64,000 nucleotides of DNA from Actinomycetales bacterium (GCA_016125355.1 WGLX01000040.1:1-64000); one strand, 5' to 3'. Counted from the first letter of the stretch, positions 49,695 through 59,140 are shown. Notes: generated from the sequence alone by a model not told the origin. Numbers and translations are program-made.

Positions 49695-51524
49695 ATGACC
49701 ATCCCCGGCCTCGAGAACGCCCCCACCAAGAACAAGCAGCTCCTCGAGTGGGTGGAGGAGATGGCTGCGCTCGCGAAGCCCGACCGCGTGGTCTGGGCCG
49801 ACGGATCCGAGGAGGAGTGGCAGCGACTCTCCCAGCAGCTCGTCGACTCCGGGGTCTTCATCCGGCTGAATCCGGACATCCGGCCGAACTCCTTCCTGGC
49901 CCGGTCGGATCCCAGCGACGTCGCGCGCGTCGAGGACCGCACCTTCATCTGCTCGCAGCGCGAGGAGGACGCCGGCCCGACGAACAACTGGGCGGACCCG
50001 GCGGAGATGAAGTCCACGCTGAAGGGACTCTTCGACGGTGCCATGCGGGGCCGCACGATGTACGTGATCCCCTTCTCCATGGGGCCGCTCGGGTCGCATA
50101 TCGCCCAGCTCGGCGTGGAGATCACCGACTCGCCCTACGTGGTGCTGAACATGCGGATCATGACCCGTATGGGGCAGGCCGCCCTCGACCAGATCGGCGA
50201 GTTCGGCGAGTTCGTCCCTGCCGTGCACACGGTGGGCTACCCCCTCGTCGACGCGGACGGGAACGAGCGTGCGGACGTCACGTGGCCGTGCAACGACACC
50301 AAGTACATCGTGCAGTTCCCCGAGACTCGTGAGATCTGGTCCTACGGTTCCGGCTACGGCGGCAACGCGCTGCTGGGCAAGAAGTGCTTCGCCCTGCGGA
50401 TCGCCTCCGCCATGGCCCGCGACGAGGGCTGGATGGCCGAGCACATGCTCATCCTGAAGCTCACGTCGCCCAGCGGCTCCGAGCACTACATCACGGGCGC
50501 CTTCCCGTCGGCCTGCGGCAAGACGAACCTGGCGATGCTCGAGCCGACCATTCCCGGCTGGACGGTCGAGACCGTGGGCGACGACATCGCCTGGATGCGC
50601 TTCGGCGAGGACGGTCGCCTCTACGCGATCAACCCTGAGGCGGGCTTCTTCGGCGTCGCTCCGGGCACGGGCATGCACACCAATGCCAACGCCATCAGAA
50701 CCCTGTACGCGAACTCCATCTTCACGAACGTCGCGCTCACCGACGACGGCGACGTGTGGTGGGAGGGCCTGACGGAGGAGCCGCCGGCCCACCTGATCGA
50801 CTGGAAGGGTCGCGACTGGACGCCGGATTCCCCGGAGCCTTCGTCGCACCCGAACGCCCGGTTCACCGCGCCCGCGTCGCAGTGCCCCTCGATCGCCCCG
50901 AACTGGGAGGACCCGGCCGGCGTGCCCATCGAGGCCATGTTGTTCGGCGGCCGGCGCGCCACGAACGTGCCGCTCGTCACGGAGTCCTTCGACTGGGCGC
51001 ACGGGGTGTTCATGGGTGCCACCGTGTCGTCCGAGATGACCGCCGCGGCGGTCGGCGGCGTGGGCCAGCTCCGGCGTGATCCCTTCGCCATGCTGCCGTT
51101 CTGCGGCTACAACATGGCCGACTACTGGGGCCACTGGCTGAAGCTCGGCACGTTCACCCAGCCGGAGAAGCTGCCGCGGATCTACCAGGTGAACTGGTTC
51201 CGCAAGGATTCCGACGGCAAGTTCATCTGGCCGGGCTTCGGGGACAACTCCCGCGTGCTCGACTGGATCATCCGGCGCATCGACGGCACCGCCGAGGGCG
51301 TCGAGTCGCCGATCGGCGTGCTGCCCGCCGAGGGCGCCCTCAACTTCGATGGGCTGGACCTGAGTGCCGAGAAGCGCGCGGAGCTCTTCGAGATCGACCC
51401 GGTCACCTGGCTGGCCGAGGCTGACCTCACGGAGGAGTACTTCGCGCAGTTCGGCGACCATGTCCCGGCCGAGCTGCAGGGCCAGCTCGCGGCGCTCCGC
51501 GAGCGCCTGCGCGCCGCCCAGTAG
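49695..51524 (+). CDS. pckG: Phosphoenolpyruvate carboxykinase (GTP)
   Basis: 609 residues. The GTP-type enzyme is identified by [10 protein letters not shown], the PEPCK P-loop [13 protein letters not shown] (near residues 270-282), a [14 protein letters not shown] Mn-binding segment, and [20 protein letters not shown]. It converts oxaloacetate and GTP to phosphoenolpyruvate, CO2 and GDP, the entry to gluconeogenesis. With the ethylmalonyl-CoA operon at the left end, it fits growth on C2 and fatty-acid substrates. It is preceded by GGAGCG and transcribed alone. Confidence 0.97.
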   Translation: MTIPGLENAPTKNKQLLEWVEEMAALAKPDRVVWADGSEEEWQRLSQQLVDSGVFIRLNPDIRPNSFLARSDPSDVARVEDRTFICSQREEDAGPTNNWADPAEMKSTLKGLFDGAMRGRTMYVIPFSMGPLGSHIAQLGVEITDSPYVVLNMRIMTRMGQAALDQIGEFGEFVPAVHTVGYPLVDADGNERADVTWPCNDTKYIVQFPETREIWSYGSGYGGNALLGKKCFALRIASAMARDEGWMAEHMLILKLTSPSGSEHYITGAFPSACGKTNLAMLEPTIPGWTVETVGDDIAWMRFGEDGRLYAINPEAGFFGVAPGTGMHTNANAIRTLYANSIFTNVALTDDGDVWWEGLTEEPPAHLIDWKGRDWTPDSPEPSSHPNARFTAPASQCPSIAPNWEDPAGVPIEAMLFGGRRATNVPLVTESFDWAHGVFMGATVSSEMTAAAVGGVGQLRRDPFAMLPFCGYNMADYWGHWLKLGTFTQPEKLPRIYQVNWFRKDSDGKFIWPGFGDNSRVLDWIIRRIDGTAEGVESPIGVLPAEGALNFDGLDLSAEKRAELFEIDPVTWLAEADLTEEYFAQFGDHVPAELQGQLAALRERLRAAQ

Positions 51525-51628
51525 CGCCCGGAGGCGAGCCGGTAGATTACCCGCGTTCGGGGGGCTGTTCCGTGGGTCGACGTGTGGTCGGTCCATGCCC
51601 GCACATCTGCCGAAGCTGAGGGGAAAAC

Positions 51629-52060
51629 ATGATCCGCACGTCTCGTCTCGCCATCGCCGCCGCTCTTGCCGTGGTCGGTGCGACTGCCCTGTCCGCCTGC
51701 TCCAGCTCGTCGTCGTCGAGCGCGGATGCCGCTGCCTCGCCGTCGCTGGTGGGCGGCATGACCGAGTGCACCCAGGAGAACATCGCGCCGGTCGCCGACG
51801 AGGCCGCGAAGGCCCTCGGGGCGGACAACACCTTCGAACTGCAGGACCTGCAGTGCGCCGACGGCTGGGCCGTGGCCACGGGCATCCTCGGCCAGGGAGC
51901 GACCGCGTCGGACGCGCCACAGGGTGCGCCGACGTCGTTCATCTTCCAGGCGGAGGGCCAGTTCTGGGTCCCGCAGGACAAGGCCAAGGTGTGCGGTACG
52001 TCGGCCGACGATGCGACCGTTCCCTCATCCCTGTACGAGGCAGGCTGCGCCGCCGGCTGA
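51629..52060 (+). CDS. Small secreted lipoprotein, unknown function
   Basis: 143 residues with AGGGGAAAAC before ATG 51629. A lipoprotein signal ends with LSAC (Cys24), followed by a Ser/Ala-rich linker. The mature part (about 95 residues) has four Cys (TECTQ, QCADGW, VCGTS, GCAAG) that could form two disulfides and a W-A-V-A-T-G segment. No family is recognised. It should be anchored to the outer face of the membrane. It converges on argF, with a large hairpin between them. Confidence 0.72.
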   Translation: MIRTSRLAIAAALAVVGATALSACSSSSSSSADAAASPSLVGGMTECTQENIAPVADEAAKALGADNTFELQDLQCADGWAVATGILGQGATASDAPQGAPTSFIFQAEGQFWVPQDKAKVCGTSADDATVPSSLYEAGCAAG

Positions 52061-52064
52061 CCCC

Positions 52065-52142
52065 CCACCTCACGCGAGTGGCGGGTTGTGCGGGGCCGGG
52101 CTCGCCCGGCCACCTGCACAAGCCGCCACTCGCGTGAGGTGG
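52065..52142. terminator. 78-nt near-perfect hairpin between convergent genes
   Basis: A 20-bp arm (52065-52084) is exactly complementary to 52123-52142; after one mismatch six more pairs follow (TTGTGC with GCACAA). The centre holds another hairpin, GGCCGGGC-TC-GCCCGGCC. It ends 2 bp from the argF stop and begins 5 bp from the lipoprotein stop, so it could end transcription from both sides. Its length and symmetry also fit a mobile repeat unit. Confidence 0.7.
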
Positions 52143-52143
52143 A

Positions 52144-53139
52144 CTAGGCGAGGGTGGCCACCAGCACGGCCTTGATGGTGTGCATGCGGTTCTCCGCCTG
52201 ATCGAAGACGATGCTGGCCGGGGACTCGAAGACCTCGTCGCTGACCTCGACCCCGTCCACGAGTCCGAAGTCCTCCGCGATCGCGTGGCCGATGGCCGTG
52301 CCCCGATCGTGGTAGGCCGGCAGGCAGTGCATGAACTTCGCGGTCGGTGACCCGGTGCGCGCCATCATGGCCGTGTCCACCCGGTAGGGGCGCAGCTGCT
52401 CGACACGGTCGGCCCACACGTCCTTGGGCTCGCCCATCGAGACCCAGACGTCCGTGTGCACGAACTCGGCTCCCGGGACGCCCTCGTCAGGCTCCGTCGT
52501 CAGCGTGATGGCGGCGCCGGTCTCGTGTGCTGCCTGCCGCGCGAGCGTCTGGACATCGTCGCTGGGCCACAGCTCACGCGGTGCCACGATGCGCACGTCA
52601 GCGCCCATCAGGGCGCCCATGACGAGCAGGGAGTTGCCCATGTTGCTGCGGGCGTCGCCGAGGTAGCAGTAGCGCAGCGGCTCCTCAGGAGCCTGGGCGT
52701 GCTCACGCATCGTGAGGAAGTCGGCGAGCATCTGCGTCGGGTGCCACTCGTCCGTGAGGCCGTTGTAAACGGGGACGCTCGCATAGGCCGCCAGTTCCTC
52801 GACGACCGCCTGCGCGGAGCCGCGGTACTCGATGCCGTCGTAGATGCGGGTGAGCACGCGAGCCGTGTCCGCGATGGACTCCTTGTGCCCGATCTGCGAC
52901 GCCGAGGGGTCCAGCACGGTGACGTGGCCGCCTTGGTCGTACATGGCGACCTCGAAGGCGGTACGGGTTCGCGTCGACGTCTTCTCGAAGATGAGGGCGA
53001 TGTTGCGGCCCCTCAGCCGCTGCTCCTCGCGACCGGCGCGGCGCTCGGCCTTCAAGTCGGCAGCAAGCCGAAGAAGACCGTCGAGTTCGGCAGGGGTGAA
53101 GTCGGCTTCCTTGAGGAAGTCTCGGCCGTGCAGCGTCAT
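52144..53139 (-). CDS. argF: Ornithine carbamoyltransferase
   Basis: 331 residues. It has the carbamoyl-phosphate-binding STRTRT (residues 55-60), HPTQMLADF, and [12 protein letters not shown], which define ornithine transcarbamylases; an ornithine-binding SMG segment ([16 protein letters not shown]) is visible. It makes citrulline from ornithine and carbamoyl phosphate. No other arginine genes are near, so whether it is the anabolic or catabolic enzyme is not clear. Length and the KEDVWADR-like segment resemble catabolic ArcB-type enzymes. Confidence 0.93.
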   Translation of the reverse strand: MTLHGRDFLKEADFTPAELDGLLRLAADLKAERRAGREEQRLRGRNIALIFEKTSTRTRTAFEVAMYDQGGHVTVLDPSASQIGHKESIADTARVLTRIYDGIEYRGSAQAVVEELAAYASVPVYNGLTDEWHPTQMLADFLTMREHAQAPEEPLRYCYLGDARSNMGNSLLVMGALMGADVRIVAPRELWPSDDVQTLARQAAHETGAAITLTTEPDEGVPGAEFVHTDVWVSMGEPKDVWADRVEQLRPYRVDTAMMARTGSPTAKFMHCLPAYHDRGTAIGHAIAEDFGLVDGVEVSDEVFESPASIVFDQAENRMHTIKAVLVATLA

Positions 53140-53181
53140 CGGGCAACGCTATCGGGCTGCGCTCCCCCTCGAAGGCCAGGG

Positions 53182-53553
53182 CTAGGCGATGCCCAGGGTG
53201 CGGGGGGAGACGGCCTCGGTGAAGTCGTCGCCGGCCGCCTTGATGCCCTCGCCCCGGCTACGGGGGTAGTGGCGGGAATCCAGTCGGGCGTAGATGTGCT
53301 CGCGCTCCTCCTCGGACAGCCCGCCCCATACGCCATACGGCTCTCGGGCGCGCACGGCGTAGTCCGCGCACTCCATCCGGACCGGGCAGCCCGCGCAGAC
53401 GAGCTTGGCCGCGCGATCGCGCCGGGCCCGGGACGACCCGCGCTCGTTCTGGGGGTGGAAGAAGAGCAGGGGATCGGCCTCACGGCATGACCCATGCTCC
53501 TGCCAGTACCACTGTGCGTCCTTCGGAACTTGAGCAAGTGGCTGCTGCGGCAT
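53182..53553 (-). CDS. WhiB-family iron-sulfur transcription factor
   Basis: 123 residues. Four Cys (C23, C53, C56, C62) in the pattern C-x29-C-x2-C-x5-C bind a 4Fe-4S cluster, and GVWGGLSEEER is the WhiB turn with a basic segment after it. WhiB proteins occur only in actinobacteria and their phages, and act with sigma factors in redox and developmental control. The subtype cannot be assigned with certainty; it resembles WhiB1/WhiB2-like short proteins. It is transcribed alone, between argF and trxA. Confidence 0.93.
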   Translation of the reverse strand: MPQQPLAQVPKDAQWYWQEHGSCREADPLLFFHPQNERGSSRARRDRAAKLVCAGCPVRMECADYAVRAREPYGVWGGLSEEEREHIYARLDSRHYPRSRGEGIKAAGDDFTEAVSPRTLGIA

Positions 53554-53661
53554 CGTCGCTCACCCTCCCCTTTCGCGCCAGCGTGCGCTACCACGCTAGT
53601 TGGGGCTAAGCAAGCGCAGGCATGGACGAAGGTCCTGTTGGTGGGGGCCTTCCGCCATTTC

Positions 53662-54042
53662 CTACTCGGCCGGTGCGCTTTCGGTCTCCTGGGCGGCGAT
53701 GGAGGCGCGGACCTCGTCCATGTCGACGTCGCGCACGGCCTGCACCAGGTTCACGAGGGCCTGCTCGGGCAGCGCGCCGGCCTGCGAGTAGAGGACCACG
53801 CCGTCACGGATGGCCATGAGGGTCGGAATCGACGAGATCCCGAAGGCGCCGGCGAGACCCGGCTCGGCCTCGGTGTCCACCTTGGCGAAGACGATGTCCT
53901 GATTGTCCTCGGACACGGTCTCGTAGACGGGGGCGAACATCCGGCAGGGTCCGCACCAGGCGGCCCAGAAGTCGACCAGGACGATCGGGTTGCCGTTGAC
54001 GGTGTCGGCGAACGTGGACTCGGTCAGGTTTGTGGTTGCCAT
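53662..54042 (-). CDS. trxA: Thioredoxin
   Basis: 126 residues from ATG 54042. The active site WCGPC has Cys30 and Cys33, with VLVDFWAAWCGPCRMF and cis-Pro in ISSIPTLMAI. The C-terminal helix is longer than in E. coli thioredoxin. It reduces disulfides in the cytoplasm. TACAAT (54054-54049, minus strand) ends 6 nt before the ATG, which selects this start over an in-frame ATG at 54057. A CCCCCGGGGGTAT site just upstream resembles the CsoR-family operator at 44925-44953. Confidence 0.93.
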   Translation of the reverse strand: MATTNLTESTFADTVNGNPIVLVDFWAAWCGPCRMFAPVYETVSEDNQDIVFAKVDTEAEPGLAGAFGISSIPTLMAIRDGVVLYSQAGALPEQALVNLVQAVRDVDMDEVRASIAAQETESAPAE

Positions 54043-54048
54043 GGCAGC

Positions 54049-54071
54049 ATTGTACATGCCCCCGGGGGTAT
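54049..54071 (-). promoter_or_regulatory. Leaderless trxA promoter with CsoR/CstR-like operator
   Basis: The -10 box TACAAT (54054-54049 on the minus strand) is one base off the TATAAT consensus and 6 nt before ATG 54042. Immediately upstream is ATGCCCCCGGGGGTAT (54056-54071), with a perfect CCCCCGGGGG core, closely like the TACCCC-TG-GGGGTA operator at 44928-44941. Confidence 0.55.
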
Positions 54072-54134
54072 CGCGCCCGGTCCGGTCCCTCGGGGCCGCA
54101 TCCCGGGCAGCCGTTCCGTGCCTAGAATCGGGCC

Positions 54135-54398
54135 ATGTCCTCCACACCTCTCGAGACCCCAGGCCTGTCCGGTGGCACCCTCCTCGAGGAGCGCACGGTC
54201 TCGAATGACGAGGGTGATCACGAGCGGTTCTCGCACTACGTCGAGAAGGACAAGATCGTGGAGAGCGCCGTCATGGGCACCCCGGTCAAGGCCCTGTGCG
54301 GGAAGGTCTGGGTGCCGAGCCGCGATCCGCAGAAGTTCCCGGTCTGCCCCGAGTGCGAGGCGATCATCAAGTCGATGCCGCCCGGCGGTGAGGGCTGA
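54135..54398 (+). CDS. DUF3039 family protein
   Basis: 87 residues. It contains HERFSHYVEKDKIVESAVMG (in part), VKALCGKVWVPSRDPQKFPV and CPECEAI; the single Cys and the later CPEC form a zinc-ribbon-like set. These match DUF3039, a short, conserved actinobacterial family of unknown function. The stop overlaps a possible CTG start of the next gene by 3 bp. Confidence 0.85.
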   Translation: MSSTPLETPGLSGGTLLEERTVSNDEGDHERFSHYVEKDKIVESAVMGTPVKALCGKVWVPSRDPQKFPVCPECEAIIKSMPPGGEG

Positions 54399-54460
54399 GC
54401 GCCGCCCCGGCGCCCACGAACGCACGCTCGGTCTGGGGGAGTCCCTACCGGCCTCTGACG

Positions 54461-55789
54461 GTGGGCGTGGTGGCCCTCATCACGCTGCTGGCCTTCGAGG
54501 CGATCGGCACGGCCACGGCCATGCCGGTGGTGGCTCGTGACCTCAACGCGCTGAGCGACTACACGTGGGCGTTCAACGCCTTCCTCGTCGCTTCCCTGCT
54601 GGGCATGGTGGTCGGCGGCCTGTGGTCCGACGCCGTCGGGCCTCGACCCGCCCTGGTGTGGGGGGTCCTGGCGCTCGCCGGCGGCTCGGTGGTCGCCGGC
54701 TCGGCACCCACCTTGGTCGTGCTCGTCAGCGGCCGTGCCCTCCAGGGCATCGGGGCGGGTCTGGTGATCGTCTCGGTGTACGTCCTGATCGCCCGCGCCT
54801 ATGACGAGAGCGTCCGGCCGAAGGCGTTCTCCGTGCTCGCGGCGGCGTGGATCGTCCCGTCCCTGGTGGGGCCGCTCGTGGCAGGCTGGCTCGCCGACTC
54901 GGTCACCTGGCGGGCGGTCTTCTGGCTCGTGCCGATCTTCGTGCTGCCCCCGGCCCTGCTGCTCTTCCCGCGGCTGAAGGAGTACGACGGGGGCACCCCG
55001 CACGACTCGGGTCGCACCCGACTCATCGCGGGGGCCTTCACCGCGGCCGGGCTGATGACCCTCCAGTACGGGCTGCTGCAGCTCAGCGTGATCGGCCTCG
55101 CCGAGGGGGCGGTCGGCCTTGCCGTGGTCATCATCGCGGTGCGATACGTGCTGCCGCACGGTGCGCTGCGATTCGAGAGGGGCCTGCCGGCCAGCGTCAT
55201 GATGCGCGGCCTGATCGCGGCCGCATTCTTCTCGGCTGAGGTCTTCGTGCCCCTTGCCCTCGTCGAGACCCGCGGCGTGAGCACGACCTACGCGGGGATG
55301 GTCCTCGCGACTGCGGCCGCCATGTGGTCGCTCGGCTCTTACGCCCAGAGCCGGCTGCCGGGCGACCAGGACCGCGGCCCGGCCGTGCGGCTCGGGGCCG
55401 CCATCGTGGCGTGCAGCGTCCTATCCCTGCCCATCGCGCTGCTTCCTGCCGTGCCGCCCTGGACCGCCGCCGTGTCGTGGGCCGTGGGAGCGCTGGGCAT
55501 GGGCCTGGCCATGCCGTCCGTGTCCGTTCAGGTCATGCGCCTGTCCCCGCCGGCGCAACTGGGCCTCAACTCCTCCGCCCTGCAGATCGTCGACTCGGTC
55601 ATGAACGTCGTTGTCATCTCCTTCCTCGGGCTCGGACATGCGTGGGCGGTCGTCAACGGGGGCGCCACCGCGACCACGTACACGGCACTGTGGCTTGGCT
55701 CGACGGTCATGGCCCTGCTGGCAGTGGTCGCCGCAGGCCGTATGGCGCCCCGGTCCGTACCGGACGGCGGGGCGGCGGAGGCCGTCTGA
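54461..55789 (+). CDS. MFS transporter (14-helix or EmrB-like)
   Basis: 442 residues from GTG 54461. It has about 12-14 membrane helices; the first helix ALITLLAFEAIGTATAMPVV is an EmrB/QacA-type start, and AGRALQGIGAGLVIV-like (SGRALQGIGAGLVIVSVYVL) is MFS motif C. The in-frame sequence before GTG 54461 (WGSPYRPLTVG) is also typical of these proteins, so the true start may be a CTG at 54395 overlapping the DUF3039 stop. It is probably a drug or metabolite exporter. Confidence 0.85.
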   Translation: MGVVALITLLAFEAIGTATAMPVVARDLNALSDYTWAFNAFLVASLLGMVVGGLWSDAVGPRPALVWGVLALAGGSVVAGSAPTLVVLVSGRALQGIGAGLVIVSVYVLIARAYDESVRPKAFSVLAAAWIVPSLVGPLVAGWLADSVTWRAVFWLVPIFVLPPALLLFPRLKEYDGGTPHDSGRTRLIAGAFTAAGLMTLQYGLLQLSVIGLAEGAVGLAVVIIAVRYVLPHGALRFERGLPASVMMRGLIAAAFFSAEVFVPLALVETRGVSTTYAGMVLATAAAMWSLGSYAQSRLPGDQDRGPAVRLGAAIVACSVLSLPIALLPAVPPWTAAVSWAVGALGMGLAMPSVSVQVMRLSPPAQLGLNSSALQIVDSVMNVVVISFLGLGHAWAVVNGGATATTYTALWLGSTVMALLAVVAAGRMAPRSVPDGGAAEAV

Positions 55790-55801
55790 CAGGATGAGCG
55801 G

Positions 55802-55824
55802 CGCCCGTGGGAAGGCTGCGGGCG
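55802..55824. terminator. Short hairpin between MFS and substrate-binding protein genes
   Basis: CGCCCG (55802-55807) pairs with CGGGCG (55819-55824) around an 11-nt loop. No T-run follows. It may be a weak terminator or a structure before the AAGGAG ribosome site of the next gene. Confidence 0.3.
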
Positions 55825-55840
55825 TGAAGGAGATGCACTC

Positions 55841-56812
55841 ATGTCTGGCATGACCACCCGTCGCCTGCTGTTGCCCGCGGTCGCCCTGCTGTCCGTCGGC
55901 ACCCTGCTCGCAGGCTGCGCCCAGGAGTCCACGAGCTCAGCCGAGTCCACCGCCGCTGCACCGGCCGCGTCGGAGGCGCCCTCCATGGCGGCGAGCGAGT
56001 CCACCGCACCGGCCGCGTCGGAGTCGGCGATGCCCGAGGAGAGCATGGCCGCTCTCCCGGCAGAGTGCTCGAAGGAGAACCTGACCGTCATCAACCCCGG
56101 AACGCTGACGATCGGCACGGACAGCCCGGCCTACCCGCCGTACTTCGTCGATGACACCCCGTCCAACGGCCAGGGCTTCGAGTCCGCCGTCGCCTACGCC
56201 GTGGCGAAGGGCCTGGGCTTCTCGCCCAGCGAGGTCAACTGGACGGTCGTGCCGTTCAACAAGTCCTACGCCCCCGGTGACAAGGACTTCGACTTCGACA
56301 TCAACCAGATCTCGATCACGCCGAAGCGCCAGAAGGCGGTCGACTTCTCGCAGGGCTACTACACGGTCAACCAGGCCGTCGTCGCGCTGAACGACTCCCC
56401 GATCGCGAATGCCACGACGCTGGAGGAGTTGCGCAACGCCAAGCTGGGCGCCCAGGTGGGCACCACGAGCCTGGACTTCATCACCCAGGTGGTCCAGCCC
56501 AACCAGGACCCCTACGTCTACAACGACACCAACGATGCCAAGAGCGCGCTCAACAACGGGCAGATCGACGGCATCGTGGTTGACCTGCCGACCGCGTACT
56601 ACATCACGGCTGCGGAGATCGACAACTCCAAGATCGTCGGTCAGTTCCAGGCGCAGGCCGGCGGCGAGGAGTTCGGACTCCTGTTCGCGAAGGGCAACCC
56701 GCTCGTGCAGTGCGTGAACCTCGTCCTCGACGACCTGAAGTCCAGCGGTGAGCTGCAGGCCATCCAGGACCAGTGGCTCGCCGGCGAGGCGGCTCCGTAC
56801 ATCGCGGAGTAG
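55841..56812 (+). CDS. Amino-acid ABC transporter substrate-binding lipoprotein
   Basis: 323 residues with AAGGAG before ATG 55841. The lipobox is LLAGC (Cys26), followed by a Ser/Ala/Glu/Pro-rich linker (two near-identical SESTAPAASE-like stretches), then a family-3 binding fold from about residue 75: GTLTIGTDSPAYPPYFVDD, FDINQISITPKRQKAVDFSQ and NNGQIDGIVVDLPTAYYI. It captures a polar amino acid outside the cell. It heads an operon with a permease and an ATPase gene. Confidence 0.9.
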   Translation: MSGMTTRRLLLPAVALLSVGTLLAGCAQESTSSAESTAAAPAASEAPSMAASESTAPAASESAMPEESMAALPAECSKENLTVINPGTLTIGTDSPAYPPYFVDDTPSNGQGFESAVAYAVAKGLGFSPSEVNWTVVPFNKSYAPGDKDFDFDINQISITPKRQKAVDFSQGYYTVNQAVVALNDSPIANATTLEELRNAKLGAQVGTTSLDFITQVVQPNQDPYVYNDTNDAKSALNNGQIDGIVVDLPTAYYITAAEIDNSKIVGQFQAQAGGEEFGLLFAKGNPLVQCVNLVLDDLKSSGELQAIQDQWLAGEAAPYIAE

Positions 56813-56827
56813 CGACCCGCCGCTCGT

Positions 56828-57709
56828 ATGGGTGACCCCATGACGACAACGAGGCCGGCGCCTGGCACTCCCATCGCATATCGCGACCCGGAGCGCCAGG
56901 CGCTGGCGCGTCGTGCTGCCCGCCGCAATGCCCTCGTGGGCATGGCGAGCCTCGTGGCCTTCGTCGTCGTGGTGTCGTTCCTCGTCTCCAGGACGCCGGG
57001 TTGGCCGGCCGTGCAGGAGACTTTCTTCAGCGCCGAGCAGTTCACGGAGTCCCTGCCGGGGCTGCTGGAGGCCTTCCTCCTCAACATCAAGATCTTCCTG
57101 ATCGCCGAGCCGCTGATCCTGGTCTTCAGCCTCGTCATCGCCCTGACCCGCACGCTCCGGGCGCCCATCTTCCTGCCCCTGCGCGTCGTCGCGACGATCT
57201 ACGTCGACGTCTTCCGCGGCATCCCGACGATCCTGGTGATCTTCCTGCTCGGCTTCGGCATGCCGGCGCTGCGGCTTCAGGGAGTGCCCAGTGATCCGGT
57301 GTTCTGGGGCACGACCGCCCTGATCCTGTCCTACAGCGCCTACGTGGCCGAGGTGTTCCGTGCCGGCATCGGCTCCGTGCACCCGAGCCAGCGCATGGCG
57401 GCCCGCTCCCTGGGGCTGTCCGTCTGGCAGACGAACCGCTACGTCGTGCTCCCGCAGGCAGTGCGCAACGTCGTCCCGCCACTGCTCAACGACTTCATCT
57501 CTCTCCAGAAGGACACGGCCCTGGTCTCGGTCCTCGGGCCCATCGAAGTGCTGCGCCAGGCGCAGATCGATGCCTCGTCGACCTTCAACTACACCCCGTA
57601 CGTGGCTGCGGCGGTCATCTTCATCGCGCTCACCATCCCCATGACCCGGTTCGCCGACTGGGTGCAGGCGCGGATGGCGCGGCGCCAGCGTGCCGGGGGA
57701 GTGGCATGA
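56828..57709 (+). CDS. Amino-acid ABC transporter permease
   Basis: 293 residues from ATG 56828 (ATG 56840 is possible). Five to six membrane helices are present, with the EAA loop as EVFRAGIGSVHPSQRMAARSLG and VLPQAVRNVVPPLLNDFISL (in part), typical of HisM/GlnP permeases. It lies 15 bp after the substrate-binding protein gene and overlaps the ATPase gene by 4 bp (ATGA). Confidence 0.9.
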   Translation: MGDPMTTTRPAPGTPIAYRDPERQALARRAARRNALVGMASLVAFVVVVSFLVSRTPGWPAVQETFFSAEQFTESLPGLLEAFLLNIKIFLIAEPLILVFSLVIALTRTLRAPIFLPLRVVATIYVDVFRGIPTILVIFLLGFGMPALRLQGVPSDPVFWGTTALILSYSAYVAEVFRAGIGSVHPSQRMAARSLGLSVWQTNRYVVLPQAVRNVVPPLLNDFISLQKDTALVSVLGPIEVLRQAQIDASSTFNYTPYVAAAVIFIALTIPMTRFADWVQARMARRQRAGGVA

Positions 57710-58455
57710 CCGGGGCGTCTGAGCCGCTGCTGGGGGTGAGCGGGGTATGGAAGTCCTTCGACGAGCACCCAGTCCTCCGAGGCATCGACCTCGATGTCGC
57801 CCTGCACGAGGTCGTCGTCCTCATCGGAGCCTCGGGGTCAGGGAAGTCCACCTTGCTCCGGTGCATCAACGGACTCGAGCCGGTCGACGCCGGTCGCATC
57901 ATGCTGGACGGCTCCGTCGATGTCACCGCCCCGTCGGTCGACCTCGACCAGGTCCGTCGGCGCGTGGGCATCGTCTTCCAGTCGTACAACCTGTTCCCGC
58001 ACATGACCGTGCTGGACAACGTGATGCTGGCGCCGCGGAAGGTCAACCGGACCGACGGCGGGAGGGCGCGCGACGAGGCCATCACCCTGCTGGAGCGGTT
58101 CGGCCTCGCGGCCAAGGCGGGAGAGTACCCGGACCGGCTGTCGGGCGGGCAGGCGCAGCGGGTGGCGATCGTCCGCGCCCTGGCCATGCAGCCGGAGCTG
58201 ATGCTGTTCGACGAGATCACCTCGGCCCTCGACCCGCTGCTCGTGGGCGAGGTACTCGACGCCGTGCGCGAGCTCAAGCACGGCGGCCTCACCATCGTGA
58301 TGGCCACTCACGAGATGGGCTTCGCCCGCGAGGTGGCCGACCGTGTCTGCTACCTGCACGATGGGATCGTCCTCGAGCAGGGGCCACCGGAGCAGATCTT
58401 CAACGATCCGCGTGAGCAGGCGACTCGCGACTTCCTCGCGCGCGTCCTGGTCTGA
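57706..58455 (+). CDS. Amino-acid ABC transporter ATP-binding protein
   Basis: 249 residues. Walker A GASGSGKSTLL (near residue 43), Q-loop VFQSYNLFPHMTV, signature LSGGQAQRVAIVRAL, Walker B LMLFDEITSALDP and switch His in MATHEMGF identify a polar amino-acid ABC ATPase (GlnQ/HisP group). The final residues PEQIFNDPREQATRDFLARV are also typical. It completes the importer encoded with the previous two genes. Confidence 0.93.
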   Translation: MTGASEPLLGVSGVWKSFDEHPVLRGIDLDVALHEVVVLIGASGSGKSTLLRCINGLEPVDAGRIMLDGSVDVTAPSVDLDQVRRRVGIVFQSYNLFPHMTVLDNVMLAPRKVNRTDGGRARDEAITLLERFGLAAKAGEYPDRLSGGQAQRVAIVRALAMQPELMLFDEITSALDPLLVGEVLDAVRELKHGGLTIVMATHEMGFAREVADRVCYLHDGIVLEQGPPEQIFNDPREQATRDFLARVLV

Positions 58456-58559
58456 GGTCCTGTCGTGCCGGCGCGGCTCGTGTCTCGACCGATATCCGGG
58501 CGCTGAACGCTCTACAGTTGCCGTGTCGGGGCGAAAGCCGCTCAAGAGGAGGACACGAA

Positions 58560-59129
58560 ATGGCAACTGCGGATCCTGATGTCGTCATCGTCGAAGAGGA
58601 CATGACTGAGATCGGCAAGCACTGGGGGCTCGTGCTGGCGCTGGGCATCGTCAGCATCATCATCGGCATCATGGCGCTGGTCTGGCCGGCCGCCACCATC
58701 ATCGTGCTCGCGATCCTGCTGGGGGCCTACCTGCTGGTTTCCGGCATCTTCCAGATCGTCCGGGGATTCCGGACCGGACTCACCGGTGGCATGCGGGCGC
58801 TGCTGTTCATCTTCGGCGCCATCTCGCTGATCCTGGGCCTGATCATGATCAGCGGTGTCCTGAAGGCCGTAGAACTGCTGGCCATCTTCATCGCGATCTC
58901 CTTCCTCTTCCAGGGCTTCGGGCTGCTGTTCGAGTCGGCGGAGTACAAGCAGGGGCGCGGCTGGAACATCTTCGGCGGCATCCTCATGCTGATCGGCGGC
59001 GTGGTCGTCCTCGTCTGGCCGATCCGCTCGCTGTTCGCCATCGCGATCGTCGCCGGCATCTGGCTGATCATCGGCGGCATCTTCGAGATCATTGCCGCGT
59101 TCAAGCTGCGCTCGCTCGCCAAGGCGTAG
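58560..59129 (+). CDS. HdeD-family membrane protein
   Basis: 189 residues from ATG 58560, with GAGGAGGA upstream. Six membrane segments occur as three hairpins, each containing repeated GIVSIIIGIMALVWP-like and GGILMLIGGVVVLVWP motifs, as in the DUF308/HdeD family. HdeD is linked to acid resistance in E. coli; in actinobacteria its role is unknown. It lies 11 bp before the IclR-type gene on the same strand. Confidence 0.85.
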   Translation: MATADPDVVIVEEDMTEIGKHWGLVLALGIVSIIIGIMALVWPAATIIVLAILLGAYLLVSGIFQIVRGFRTGLTGGMRALLFIFGAISLILGLIMISGVLKAVELLAIFIAISFLFQGFGLLFESAEYKQGRGWNIFGGILMLIGGVVVLVWPIRSLFAIAIVAGIWLIIGGIFEIIAAFKLRSLAKA

Positions 59130-59140
59130 CCGCCGGCAGC

